DNA of 64,000 nt from Ecdyonurus torrentis (GCA_949318235.1 OX439131.1:21181972-21245971); one strand, 5' to 3'. Positions 1 to 12,434 are shown, counted from the stretch's first letter. Notes: a model not told the origin generated them from the sequence alone. Translations and numbers: made by a program.

Positions 1-702
1 TAAGTTTCATATTTCTATAAAAAGTAAACATAAGTAATTTTTGTTTTTGTTTTTAAAGTTCAATCATATTTTTGTAAAACATGTATTTTAAATTTTACAA
101 ATATATATATTAAACTATTTTTACCAGTTTTGTCCACTTTGAACATAAATTATGTAAAATTATGTAAAAATCATTCTTTATTGATTTTTTTTTAAATTAA
201 TTCATATTTGTAGTAGTCAAACTTTTGAAATATCTTTTATTAATGGAGTTAAGAAATTTGATAAAAATCCTTTGTTAGGAACAAAATTAATAATTAATAT
301 GCTATATGCCTAGGTCACAGCGAGACCAATGAATTCCACTCTACAAATTTTTTCAATACCCTTTCTCTCTTTCTCTCCCATTTCTCAGACTCCCTAGATA
401 CTCTCGTCGTACGAATTCCAAATCAATACGATAAAAGTCTGAAAACTAACTCAACTGCGTACGAAATGTTATTAAATATTTTATCACTTTACGATGTAAA
501 AGGAAAAAAGGTATCCTGGTATATTATAAGGAATATATTATAGAGAAGTATATGTATTTCTAAAACTAAATTACATTTTATTTTAATCCTATTTATTGAA
601 GTTAAAAGTTTCTATAACTGTAGAATTTTAACATATAAAAATCTGTATTCATATAGTTTATGCGTATGTATATAGTTAAAGTAATTAAAGCAGACACATC
701 GG

Positions 703-781
<79 letters not shown>

Positions 782-960
782 TATATATATTGTGAACCTG
801 TTGCAAAATGTCATGTCTTGTTTTTACACTTTACAGTAATATATATTTGTATAGTATATATATAAAATACATAACATATGTACTCGGCCATACGAACTCT
901 TCGTTTACTTAGTGTAATGATCTCTATGCTATATACGTGCATGTTTTTCTTTTGAACTAA

Positions 961-992
<32 letters not shown>

Positions 993-2170
993 AACTTTTG
1001 ATATACTGTGAGAACACGGTGTATGGTACGTAATCAAAATAATTGAAATTTGACCTTTATATTATATGAAATGACAAGTGAGACTGCAATGCATATAAAT
1101 ATATGCATAACTTTTATTTCCCAGAGATTTATTAAATATAGTACAATAGTACATACATATGACATGATATAAAGTATCATGTTTCAGGAAAATTACTTTT
1201 CTACTTATTTAAAAATACATTAGAGGAAGTTGGAGCTTAATTATAAACTCTCATAGTATTTATTTGTCTTATTTTTGTTCAATGAAAAAAAGTACTGATA
1301 AATAAGTAGTTGACTGTATGAGGTTCTGACCTGACTCCATAATGAGAAGTTCCAAAAATATAAAAATGTGATTATAATGTGATATAAAAATGTAACCATG
1401 TATTTATTTACCATGATATTTATCATTATCAGCATAAAGATTATCACCATAAAAGATTTAAAAAAAAATTATGTAAATAAATAAATAAAAGCACTTATTG
1501 AGTGTGAATTCAGTCATAAAATATAAAAATTAAAAACCTCAAAATGGTAACACACTCCTGTGCAATTTCTATTATGATGGTACACTATTGCCATTTCTAT
1601 ATATTTAATAGACCAATCTATAACCATGTCAGGCTGTTATAATACTCAATTATAGTCAACTTCATTTTCTATTGTTTTAGTTAACTTTTCATTGTTCACA
1701 AACTGTAAATAGAACAGTATGTATTTAGTATAGTTGTAAATTAAATTGAGATCATGTAAATGGCACGTAATAACTCAAAATGAATGCTTACTTTATTATC
1801 AATCAAAAAGCTAAAACTATAGAGTACTATTAACTAAACTGATTCACTATAGTAGAATATCGCATTCAGTTTTACTTGTAAATTTATCACCTAGCTATAT
1901 GCATAAATCAGTGCTAAAAGCAATGTAGAAAATTTCATTTTTTCCCCCTTTTTTTAATTATACCCAAAAAATTTAAAATTATCTTTCTATAATAAAACAA
2001 AATAAAAACTATATTAATTTTTTCTATTGATAAATGCTTTAATGTGGCTTATTTTTCTTAAAACTATTTATTGGATTATTGTAGCACAGATAAATAATAA
2101 TAATAATAAAAATTAGTATTCCAAAACATTAAAAAAAAAAAAAGCAATCACTCAAATTGTTATGTTATGT
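1..2170. other. AT-rich non-coding stretch
   Basis: No gene is visible. The stretch holds an (AT)n microsatellite, an A23 run at 972-994 and otherwise unique AT-rich sequence. Open frames are short, use non-ATG starts, and have low-complexity translations. Confidence 0.7.
705..774. repeat. (AT)n microsatellite
   Basis: An uninterrupted AT dinucleotide tract of about 70 bp, followed by degenerate AT-rich sequence to about 790. It creates a false Ile-Tyr open frame on the minus strand. Confidence 0.98.
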
Positions 2171-2177
2171 AGGAACT

Positions 2178-2222
2178 ATTCTCAACTTCGCTACAACTTG
2201 TAGCGAAAACATTTTTGAGAAT
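2178..2222. repeat. short perfect-stem hairpin
   Basis: TTCGCTACAA (2187-2196) is followed after one base by TTGTAGCGAA (2198-2207). An outer 8 bp pair, ATTCTCAA and TTGAGAAT, closes the structure. It may be the edge of a decayed palindromic transposon or a stand-alone cruciform. Confidence 0.7.
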
Positions 2223-2409
2223 AATTTGCTACAACAGTATTTTTATTTAGTATATGATATAATAACTAATTTTTTACCATATTTATTTTTTAGTTCAACT
2301 TTGTGAAATTGCAAATCAAAATTGAACTATATTTTGAATCGAAACAATATTTTTTACTACTCGAAGAAACACCTGTTTATGTGCAGAAATATTCACAAAT
2401 ATTATTTTA

Positions 2410-2701
2410 TAGACCGCTTGCACTCATATTTAAGAGCCGCCATTTTGTTGGTCAGGAATACATAGGCCAGCATAGGAAAAACATCATTTTTATTTTTTTA
2501 ATAGCAAAAGAAGCTTCAAACCTCAATCAAAGCCTTATTTCTAGCTCCTAATAAGCTCGAAGGATATGAGAAAAATTTGTTGAGTTGAAATAAACAATTT
2601 TTTATGTGAAAAATTAGGAAAAACGAAGTTTCCCCTATGCTGGACAATGCATTAGGCACCACAAACATGGCGACAAAGCGCAAGGATGTGCAAGGGGTCT
2701 A
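2410..2701. mobile_element. inverted-repeat element, MITE-like, ends not resolved
   Basis: The left arm (2410-2481) reads TAGACCGCTTGCAC, then GCCGCCATTTTGTTGG, then CCAGCATAGG. The right arm (2628-2701), read on the minus strand, gives TAGACCCCTTGCAC, GTCGCCATGTTTGTGG and CCAGCATAGG in the same order. The arms are about 73 bp and diverged; the spacer is about 146 bp. Weaker similarity appears to run further out on both sides, so the true ends and any target-site duplication are not fixed. No coding capacity. A decayed non-autonomous DNA transposon is the simplest reading. Confidence 0.6.
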
Positions 2702-2989
2702 TTGAAAGATCATTAAATTGATTTGTGTAAAGATATAATTCGATTAAGGTTTTATAGCCAGAGGCAAAAGTTTCCACTTTCATTTTTTTTTTTTTTTTTT
2801 TTAATTACGGTATATGAAGTAGAAATATTTTAAGATGAACAAAACAAAGAATGATTTTTAGACCTTATATAACCTCTCCTTATTTTTAAGTTCTTTTTAT
2901 TCATTATCTTCTTTTTAAACCCACACAAGTATTTTAGTCCCCAGATTCGTTTCTTACGCGTAATTCAACTTGCTCTTCATCATACTTCC

Positions 2990-2990
<1 letters not shown>

Positions 2991-3054
<64 letters not shown>
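2991..3054. repeat. (TC)n microsatellite
   Basis: About 64 bp of TC with a single A substitution. It forms the left border of the GC-richer island that follows. Confidence 0.97.
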
Positions 3055-3055
<1 letters not shown>

Positions 3056-3322
3056 TACGCAAATATCGAGCTGTGCCAGAGAGACGAGAAAAAATAAGGA
3101 GACAAAAGCAGAAAGAGAGAGAGAGAGTCGTGGTGGTATGCATTGCCTTCACTACTCGGCCTCACTCAAAACCACCCCCTGCAATGCGAAAAGGAGGAAA
3201 GCAGAGGGGCAAGGGGTTAGAAAACCGCGAGAAGATGGGGTCGATATTTGGGGCAGGTGTGCGAGAGCTCTGCCTCCCCCTTCCCTTCTAGCACATCTTT
3301 TTCTTCATCTCTCTCTCTCTCT
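3055..3322. other. GC-richer unique island between CT tracts
   Basis: This segment contrasts with the AT-rich surroundings. It is purine-rich on the plus strand, contains CpG dinucleotides, and is bounded by (TC)n on the left and a short (CT)n at 3309-3322. Two plus-strand frames stay open across part of it, but the translations are Arg/Glu/Lys-rich and run into the repeats, so no protein is claimed. It could be a regulatory element or a non-coding exon. Confidence 0.4.
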
Positions 3323-3379
3323 CTGTACGTACATACAACACACACACTCTGAACATGTAGATGAGCACTAAAATCTAAA

Positions 3380-5125
3380 TTTTTACAAGGTTCACTTTAC
3401 TTGAATACATAACGTATTTTACTAAAATGTAGTGAGAGCTTGTAGTTTATGTCTTGTATAGTTGTGTTTGTCTTTAAAATTAATTACTTGATATAATATT
3501 AGTACAAATATAAACTTGTAGAAATGCAAAATAAAAAAAAATATCCTTTTTATCGTCATCAAATCTTCTACGTAATGTACTGGAAAAATAAGTGTAATAC
3601 GTAGATATTGAGAAACATTATATAATAAATAATCCATCAACATTTGACACCGTATTTAATTGTTTCAAAATAATAATAACTTAGCATCGAAACTGTAAGG
3701 CTTTCTATCTATTTTTAGAACTTTCTAACAGCAATTTTTAATATATTACTTGCAATTCATTAACAAATAAATAATAATTATATAGGAAAACACAAGAGAA
3801 AAAAAAAGAAAAAAAAAAAGGATAGTTGCAAATTATATAGAAACATTGGAACTTAATATTATTTAATGTAATATTAAACAAATTGATTTTGGTACTAATG
3901 TAATATAGAAAAAAAAAGTGTGTGCATGAAAACATATTCGATAGTCAAACAGCGATTGAAATAAATCAGCAGATCGCACCTGTAGCTCCGAGAGTGTGTG
4001 TATATATGTGTATATGTGTAGGTCCACAGCTTGTCTCTATTGCCATAAAAATTTACAATAAACCACACAACAAAAATAGGGGGGACTGTAAAGGAAACAA
4101 AAATAAATAAAGCTATAGTAGTAGTATTTTATATAAAAATAAAATAAAAAACATTTTTTTTTTCTTTTTGTAATAAAAATAATAATAATAGAATTATTAT
4201 TATTATTATTATAAATTTGTTTGAAATCAATGTAGCTGCTTAAAATGTTCACTAGGTGTCATGAGTGAATGCTCTAACAAGTGTTTGCTCTTGTATTTTG
4301 TGTATAGAGAGAGATTGTGGCGCTAGGTTAGGCGCCGGCGTCAGACTTTCTGCTCTTAACTGCAGTACATTTGCAGTCACCATAAACAATGCTGAGCTCA
4401 CTCTTTTATAATCATAATGTCTATGGCTTAATAAAACGGTAAATTTTAAAATTTTATATAACAAATTATTTTTCTTTATCACATTAAATAATGTTCAAAG
4501 AAAAAAGTTTTGAAATAATGAAGAATTTTCAATTTCAAATTCAATATATTATGGTTGTTTTCTGGGTTTGAAATATACAATAGAACAGCTTTTGATACTT
4601 TCTTATTTGTACAGAAATTTAAGACGCGCTTCTTTCTTATTGTTATATGCTTGTACTTATTGAACAATGAACCTCTCGCTCAATAAAGCACTTTGACTAG
4701 CTTTATTTTCGTAATATCGCATTGACACATATCTTTTAGGATCTTTTAAGTATTCTTTTTCATAGAAATTAGAATGAATGAAGATAATGAACAAATAAGA
4801 TTTAAAATAAAATTACAATGGTTTGTATCTGGAAATAATTTTAAAATGCTGTAGCAGTTACTAAAATTTTATTTATGTGTATATTATGCTACAAAATATA
4901 ATATACTCAAATAATTTGAACGTTTTTGTTTTTTATGAATGTGAATATTTAAATTCAAAAGAAAATTAACTTCAGGTGTTCATTTCTAAAACTTATAACT
5001 GAAACATAGTTTACACTTTATTTTTCATTTAATAAAGCAGATCTTGTTAATAAAAGTTTTGTTTCTTAAGTTTGTTGTTGAGTCAAGATTTATTTTTGCT
5101 TCAGTTTGTTTAGGATTGTCACGAA
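3380..5125. other. AT-rich non-coding stretch
   Basis: No gene is recognisable. There are scattered (AAT)n-type runs near 4170-4210 and a slightly GC-richer patch at 4300-4400. Confidence 0.65.

Positions 5126-5128
<3 letters not shown>

Positions 5129-5219
<91 letters not shown>
5129..5219. repeat. (TC)n microsatellite
   Basis: An uninterrupted TC tract of about 90 bp. The open frame across it is Ser-Leu repeat and is not a gene. Confidence 0.98.
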
Positions 5220-5222
<3 letters not shown>

Positions 5223-5654
5223 TCTGTTGGTAAATAAACGTAGGTAAGTTTACTACAAAATTTCTAAAAGTTGTATTTATTAGTGTTCATGTCTTATATA
5301 ACGTCGAGTTGAAATGGCACATTGTAAATTTTAATATAAAATTAACAACATCACACGTACAAATTTCTTGCAAATACAGAAGTTTTGTGTGTTTTACGTT
5401 ATTAACGATTGAGTGTGACAATTTCACCTAAGAATATAATAAAATATTACCTTTAAAAAAATAGTTTTAAAAAAGATTATAATTTATATATTTAAAACCT
5501 TAAGGAAATTTAAAATACTATGTGAATTACACCGAAATGTGTTATTATAAGGTATAACAGTATCACGTATTATCCCTACCATGTTATAACATATTAGAGT
5601 TTTTTTTTTTTTTTTCGTGAGGATTACCTAATTAATAAGTCTTTATTTAAGGTA

Positions 5655-5774
5655 CAGCTCTGGCCAAAAGTTCCCGAACGATTTGCATAGGCAACCCGCA
5701 ACCACACTATGTTATCTTTATGAGAAAACGCAGCGGCCGCCGCTGCCCCGTTCGGGAACTTTTGGCCAGAGCTG
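5655..5774. mobile_element. Tc1/mariner-like MITE, 120 bp
   Basis: Perfect 26 bp terminal inverted repeats: 5655-5680 begins CAGCTCTGGCCAAAAGTTCC and 5749-5774 is its exact reverse complement. TA dinucleotides flank both ends (5653-5654 and 5775-5776), matching the TA target duplication of Tc1/mariner elements. The CAG-TGGCCAAAAGT end resembles the ends known for Tc1 elements. The 68 bp interior includes a GCGGCCGC octamer, unusually GC-rich here. No transposase, so non-autonomous. Perfect arms suggest recent insertion. Confidence 0.88.
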
Positions 5775-6367
5775 TACATAAAGGGTTTTTTCAACCCTAT
5801 TATATGAAGCTTGGCCATATCATATGCCAATACAAATAAACAAGGTTTAATACCTTGACAAATAATAACACATTTAAAAAAAAACAACAATTTTTCAGCT
5901 TTTAGGTGGACACTTTACCAAATTATTGTAATTTATCTAATTGTTATTGATATTGAGTTGAATATTAACGTCCTTGCTTCACAGGGAGAAATTAATGCAA
6001 TAATGAGAAAATAAAAAAACTTAATAAGAATAAAACTGAGCAGCACAATGAGTGGTCAATAATATATTTATTGATAATATGATTTTTATTACTTACAAGT
6101 TAGTAGCGTATCACTTAGCGTTTTGATTTAAAATATAAATACTGCAATGAAACATTATTATTTTCCTCATAATATATACACTGTAACTAATTAGTTCGAA
6201 GTAACATGAAAGCCTGTGGTTTAGTTTAGTTTAATTATGCAGCAGGTAAGTTTGGTGGATGCAGCCACGCATTTTTTTTTTTTTTTTTTTTTTTTTTTGA
6301 GTATGCAGGGTGTGGTCATTTTTTTTTTTTGCCTGCACCCTTGATAGCTATATATGCACCAAAAACA

Positions 6368-6386
6368 CACGTGCTGGAAACACGTG
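6368..6386. promoter_or_regulatory. tandem CACGTG E-boxes
   Basis: Two perfect CACGTG palindromes (6368-6373 and 6381-6386) are separated by 7 bp. Closely spaced tandem E-boxes with 6-7 bp spacers are known binding arrangements for CLOCK/CYCLE-type bHLH-PAS dimers. No promoter is evident nearby, so function is inference only. Confidence 0.3.
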
Positions 6387-6910
6387 CAAGCATCGATTTT
6401 GACACGTAACTAAACTTGGTATTCACATTTTTAGCTCATTCACATTCTAAAACTTTAGTGTATAATTTTTCAAAGAGTTCCACGAAAAAGCATAATGTAT
6501 ATTATATGTAGTTATGTTTGCATCTAATTAATTACTTTAACATCCTCTATCTGATTAAATATATATATATATGCTATTGAATTTTATTTTTTTACATCTT
6601 TTTGTATTTTTGTCTTCATTTTATTATCTTAATATTGTTGGGATTTTATATCATATTTATTTTCACCTCAATTTTTTTATTTCAAAATTTATGATATTTT
6701 TAAATTGAATTGTTGGAGTATCATATTTTGATATTTAAGTAATGTTAATGTTGACTATATTTTCAAATTTAAAACTATAACAATAAATTTCTGTTGATTT
6801 GTTTTTATTGTATATTATGAAACCTGTAAAGAATTTATATTATAATGTAGCTTAAAATTTTTGCATTTAATTTTAAACTGCATTTTTTTTCTCCTTACAA
6901 GTTAGTACCA

Positions 6911-6912
<2 letters not shown>

Positions 6913-6958
<46 letters not shown>
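6913..6958. repeat. (AT)n microsatellite
   Basis: An AT dinucleotide tract of about 46 bp. Confidence 0.97.
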
Positions 6959-6960
<2 letters not shown>

Positions 6961-8305
6961 CTTGAAAACATTCTGTGACTTTAAATAATATGATGCTTTG
7001 ATAATAGCATGTAGCTATAACAATTTAAACGATAAAAAGTAAAAATGATATTTAAAATTTTTGTCACAAAAAAGTTTGAATGTGGGAGGCGGCGGAAGGG
7101 CACACTTTTTTTTTTACTTCTTTATTATTATTCTTATTTTTTTTTTTTACTGTTCTAGCTGTAATAATTCTATTTTATGATACAACTTTCTCGTTACCTT
7201 ATTTTTAGAGGTTTTACTCGTATAAATTACACTGAGGAATGTGAAATAAATGCTCAGTTTGTGTCACTTTAATCACCTGTTAAATTTGAGATATATATCA
7301 GATTACATATAGAAGTAACAAAATAAAATATATGACTTCATCTTATCTTACTTAACTGTGATAAAAAATCTTTTCTTATAAGAATAATGATATTTGATTA
7401 TGTTATATCGTAAATTTTATACCATTATAATATATACATACTTTTTACACGATAATACTACTCTCAAGTTAATATTTAAATACTCCCTATATAGTATGCT
7501 TCTTGAGTAATGCCTTGAGTTTTTAAAGAATTTTTGTTAACTGTGTCCATAACATTATACTTTAATAATATATCAATTGCAAGAATAAATTAGTAATCAT
7601 TAGAATACTGAATGCAATTTCTTTAAAAATGTTACCCTTTCTAATTTCTTCAACAAAACGTCACATCTTTATGCGATTTTTGTCATAGAAGACTATCATA
7701 TTGTAAAAGAAAATTGGTTTACTTTTTATGTATATACATTCAAATTATATATTCATTCATTAATAATAGAGAAATGACTGAAATTGAAGGTTACAGTGCA
7801 TACATATAAAAAGGTCACATATTTAACCTTTTATTGTGGTAATCTGGACATTTATTTCCCCTTTGCTGCAAATAAAATGCTTAAAATTATATATTTTTCA
7901 TGCAGCTTATATTTAAAATATAATACATAATATCTCTGCAATAATATTTTATATAAATTCCAGTGTAACATGCAACAACTTTGCTTGTGAAAAGTCAAGT
8001 ATTGTTACAAGACTAATGTTATGAAATAAAAATATTTTATTCATACATAATAATAATAATAATAAAAAACTAAAAAGAGTTATTCCTTATTTTGTTATTG
8101 TTGATGCAGCAATTTCAGTAAATTTGAATGTAGCGAAAAAGGTTGCTGTTTTTCCATTTAATAAGCAACTTCACATAATCAGGACACGTCATTGGCAAGC
8201 GTCATTCAGTGAATCACTGGAAAGGGTTAATAATTTATTTTATGGTAATTTATATTTAAAAGCATTATTAAATAATGTTAATTAATTTAAGCTGATTAGG
8301 TCATG

Positions 8306-8789
8306 TATAGAGCTTATAATGTTAAATGTGAGGTTTTTAAATTTTTTGTGTTGCTCGCTTCAGAATCTGTGAAGAGCGTTAAATTTCACATCAATATAAA
8401 GTAAAAAGCACAACTAAAAAAGTATTTAGGACGTAAACGAGCCATCATAGTCCAAGGAATAATGTAAAAAATGTGCGCAAAGTTGTCACCAAATTAGTAG
8501 CTGTGTTGCGCCAAAAATTGTAGTCTCTCGTAACTGAATTTTTAAAGCATGGAACTAAATGGCATTTCATTACTATATTAAAAAGGTCAGCAATGAGTAA
8601 TTGAAATTTTTAGCATTGCCAAACTTCTTTTTGTAAATCAACTTTTAGCACATTTTTCATCTTGTTCCTTTGAATGAGGCTCGTTTACGTTCTAAATACT
8701 ATTTAAGTTGTACTTTTTACTTTACGATGATGTATGTTACTGTACAGTCCAAAAATAAAAAATCTCAATTTAGCATTGTAAGCCCTATA
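8306..8789. mobile_element. TA-bounded inverted-repeat element, ~484 bp
   Basis: The left arm starts TATAGAGCTTATAATG (8306). The right arm, read on the minus strand from 8789, starts TATAGGGCTTACAATG. The arms can be followed inward for about 115-135 bp; the strongest inner block is AAAGTAAAAAGCACAAC through GGACGTAAACGAGCC (8398-8443) pairing with 8677-8724. The centre is unique and non-coding. A TA duplication and non-autonomous mariner-like status are plausible. Arm divergence indicates an older copy. Confidence 0.7.
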
Positions 8790-9005
8790 CCACGCCAAAA
8801 TTAACATTATAAAGATTGAAAGAGACGTATCCTGTTTATGTATAGTTGCCTATTTGATTTATTTATTATATTGCAATCCAGACAATTTGCGATTTGGGGT
8901 ATCCTGCAGCATATGCAACCAGTGTGTTACTTCTTCACATATTGTTGCCTATTTTACAGGTGCATTCTCTCGCTTTATACAAATTGTATTTTTTAGTTTT
9001 TTTTT

Positions 9006-9515
9006 CTTTTCTTTTCTTTTCTTTTCTTTTCTTTTCTTTTCTTTTCTTTTCTTTTCTTTTCTTTTCTTTTCTTTTCTTTTCTTTTCTTTTCTTTTCTTTT
9101 CTTTTCTTTTCTTTTCTTTTCTTTTCTTTTCTTTTCTTTTCTTTTCTTTTCTTTTCTTTTCTTTTCTTTTCTTTTCTTTTCTTTTCTTTTCTTTTCTTTT
9201 CTTTTCTTTTCTTTTCTTTTCTTTTCTTTTCTTTTCTTTTCTTTTCTTTTCTTTTCTTTTCTTTTCTTTTCTTTTCTTTTCTTTTCTTTTCTTTTCTTTT
9301 CTTTTCTTTTCTTTTCTTTTCTTTTCTTTTCTTTTCTTTTCTTTTCTTTTCTTTTCTTTTCTTTTCTTTTCTTTTCTTTTCTTTTCTTTTCTTTTCTTTT
9401 CTTTTCTTTTCTTTTCTTTTCTTTTCTTTTCTTTTCTTTTCTTTTCTTTTCTTTTCTTTTCTTTTCTTTTCTTTTCTTTTCTTTTCTTTTCTTTTCTTTT
9501 CTTTTCTTTTCTTTT
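9006..9515. repeat. (CTTTT)102 pentanucleotide array
   Basis: About 510 bp of perfect CTTTT repeated 102 times without one substitution. It is preceded by T-rich sequence and followed by a degenerate CTTTTTCTTCTTTC edge. Because 5 is not a multiple of 3, every frame stays open, giving artificial Phe-Ser-Phe-Leu-Phe or Lys-Arg-Lys translations over 200 codons. These are not genes. The strict polypyrimidine/polypurine strand bias could support triplex (H-DNA) formation. Confidence 0.98.
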
Positions 9516-9519
9516 TCTT

Positions 9520-11295
9520 CTTTCTTTTTTTCATATTGATCAGTAAACTTGTTAGATATATTAACAAATCATAAAAATACTATATCTTGAATGAAAATAT
9601 AAATTATAAATTATTTGACTTATTATAAAGAGTATATTATGTGCTTTTTTTACTGCTGTCCAATGTTGGTTCAGTGATAGGACCTTTGTTTTGTTCTGAC
9701 TGCACCATTTGTCTATTTTGCAATAAAGATTATATTTATTTATTTTATTTATTTACTATATTTATACAAATATTGAGGTGGGTAGTAAAACAAATAAAAA
9801 ATCAACTCTTTTATCTGTTATAATATTCATAATTTTGAAATATTATTACCTTTAATTCCTTTGCAAAACATTTTATATCTAAAGTTAAAACTACACAAAC
9901 ATTTTAATAAACTCTTAATAAGCCTTATTTAACTGAAATAAAAATGTAATAAATTTTTTAAAGCTTAATAGTATAAAGTTTTGTAAACAAAATTATTACA
10001 TATAATGTTATGTTAAAGTAAAAAGAATGTAAGTAATATAAGTTTCAAATATATTTTTGTTCATAAAAATAAAAAGTTTTCAAAGTATAATATTGTGGCG
10101 TGGGAGGATCGATCTTATATAATATATATAGACAAGAAGTTCCTTGTTATTTTATTGATTTGACTTAAATTTAACAACAAAATTTGCAGTATATACATAA
10201 TATATACACACACACAAAGTTAACTTGTTGTCACGTGTTTGTGGTCATTGATTGTAGAAATAACACTATTTTAAATATTAATTTACAAATCGAAATAATA
10301 TTCTTTTTGCAATATTAAAAAATACTTGAATATTTGTCGTGAAAACTGAAAAAAAAAAACGTAATTATTTTTATGCAAATTAATTCTTCTTAAAAATAAC
10401 TCAATATCTTAAGGTGTAAACATATTAATGACAAAATTTGTAAAACTTAATAATATAATTAAAAATTAAATACATAAATGATAATAATCAAATAAAGAAT
10501 AATACAATAATAATAAATAATGAAGAAACTTAATATAAATAATTTATATAATTTAAAACAAAGAAATATAATGACAATAAACCAAAAACATAAATAATAT
10601 CTAATTAATTAAAATATTTCCCAAAACAAATAAATCGTCTGTCTTTATAATAATTTTGATAATTAATTAGTTTATTATTATATTTTAAACTCACTTTATG
10701 CCACTCAATTTTGTCTGAAATTAATTAAAACTGTCTCCTTGTCATTTTTTACGTTTTATACATAACGTTTTTAATGTCTCAATTATTACAAAGCTGGGAT
10801 ATAAGCGATATTTTCTTTTTATAATTAGTTTTTTCATTTGTTACTTTGTTAACTTAAACAATAATCAATGTGACATTAGAGTTAACGTTGACTTATATGT
10901 TAGTGTTACTAAATGAGCTCGATTATTAGAATAATATTTATTGCATCATTTTACAATCATCAGATTATTTTGTCTTATTTAATTGTAAGTGAATGAAAAG
11001 TCAAAATTTGTATAGAATTTTCCTTTATGTTATATTCAAAGTCTATCTCTTACATAATATTTAAAACCATCTGTTTTAATGTCAACACTGATTATGAAAG
11101 TGTCATCATTATTAATGAAGGTGAAGAAGATGCAGAGAATAATATATTGATATACTCCCCCAGTCTTCTTAATTTTAAATATATAGAAATAACATCTTAA
11201 CTCTTCCAATAAATATGATATTAATATGAAAATTATCAAATGTAGTAAAAAAAATTTATTGAATTCATATGTCCTTTTTTAGTATTAATAGCACC
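9520..11295. other. AT-rich non-coding stretch
   Basis: No gene or clear repeat. The stretch is very AT-rich with short AAT-type runs (10440-10620). Confidence 0.65.
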
Positions 11296-11300
11296 TTTCT

Positions 11301-11582
11301 CTCTAAAAAAAAGTGCCTTACTTCAGTTACGAATAATAACTTATTTAAGATAATCACTTTGAGTTATTATGAGTAGCTAAAATAATGAATTTTAGCAAAT
11401 TATTAACAATAGCTATTTTAACTTCAAATAGCTTAAAAAAAACTTAAAATAAGTTAAAATAGGTATTGTTATTAATTTGCTAGAATGTATTATTTTACCT
11501 ACTCATATAATAACTTACAAGTGAATATTTTAAATAAGTAATTAATGTTATTATAAATGAAGTATTGCACCTTTTTTTAGAG
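11301..11582. mobile_element. palindromic MITE, 282 bp
   Basis: Nearly the whole segment is one imperfect palindrome. The left end reads CTCTAAAAAAAAGTGC then TACTTCA; the right end on the minus strand reads CTCTAAAAAAAGGTGC then TACTTCA. The arms continue to the centre through GAGTTATTATGAGTAG, GCAAATTA-TAACAATA and CTATTTTAAC, about 135 bp each. There is no coding capacity. A target-site duplication is not obvious, so the superfamily is unassigned. A transcript could fold into a long imperfect hairpin. Confidence 0.8.
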
Positions 11583-11939
11583 TGATTGTAACATACTTGA
11601 TTTATTTAAAACAAAATGAATCTTCACGGATAAATTATATAAAATAGGACCATCATGCATACACAATATACATGTTAGATTCCTTAATCCCTCTCTAGCA
11701 ATGTAAACTGGGGAGAAAATTGTAATATAGGTAACCCGCTTTACAATTTCTATTGTATTCTAGAATTGTTGAGGTCAAGATTCCTAGAAGTTGATTACTT
11801 TGTGACTAACTAAACTAGCCATTCTTTGTGGGGTTAGAGACCAGTAAAAAAACATGACATGTGTACATGTATGATGTGATGGTCCCATCTCACGATTTAT
11901 CAGCTTGTTTTGAGTATATGTAGTAGATCTGTGGCTCTA

Positions 11940-12060
11940 TGATAAGAATAAGAATAAGATAAGAATAAGATTTCTTTATTGACCCAGGCAGTTCATAGTA
12001 ACATGTGTTACAACAAGCGTTGGTCTTGTCACAGAAGTCATGTAAATTTTCTCTGCCTGA
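11940..12060 (-). mobile_element. possible retroposon 3' end (minus orientation)
   Basis: Read on the minus strand, unique sequence runs into CAATAAAGAAATCTTATTC and then a short CTTAT/CTTATT simple tail (11940-11970). An AATAAA followed by a pentanucleotide-like tail is typical of non-LTR retroposon 3' ends. No reverse transcriptase is present and the 5' limit is unknown. It could also be a chance AT-rich sequence. Confidence 0.35.
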
Positions 12061-12086
12061 TGACAAACGTACATTTTTTTAATTAT

Positions 12087-12210
<124 letters not shown>

Positions 12211-12434
12211 TTATTTAAACGAATTTGAAAGTTTAATCAATAAACTATAATAATGAGTTAGGGAATTATTACTTTTTATATTTGGCAAGTAGTTCGTTTT
12301 CTCATTTTAATATGTAAGAATATCAAGCTTAAAAACTTTTTAATTTTATTAGACTTAAAAGTTTTTATGTTTATTCAATAGTTTTTGGTTATGTAAATAA
12401 TGACTTTAAGCCTTTTGGTTGTAAACTCTACTAG

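Larger units (their letters stand above)
5777..8305. other. AT-rich non-coding stretch
   Basis: No gene is visible. It holds an (AT)n tract, a T27 run at 6272-6298, a paired E-box and ordinary AT-rich DNA. The short GTAAGT at 6246 looks like a splice donor but has no supporting exon. Confidence 0.65.

Noticed and set aside
6230..6250. Splice donor GCAG-GTAAGT as the end of a 5' exon
   Set aside because: No upstream acceptor, promoter or open frame supports an exon; a similar isolated donor-like site occurs at 5244.
8854..9574. Open frames over 200 codons on both strands (Phe/Ser/Leu and Lys/Arg/Glu repeats)
   Set aside because: They are read-through of the CTTTT array, which has no stops in any frame.
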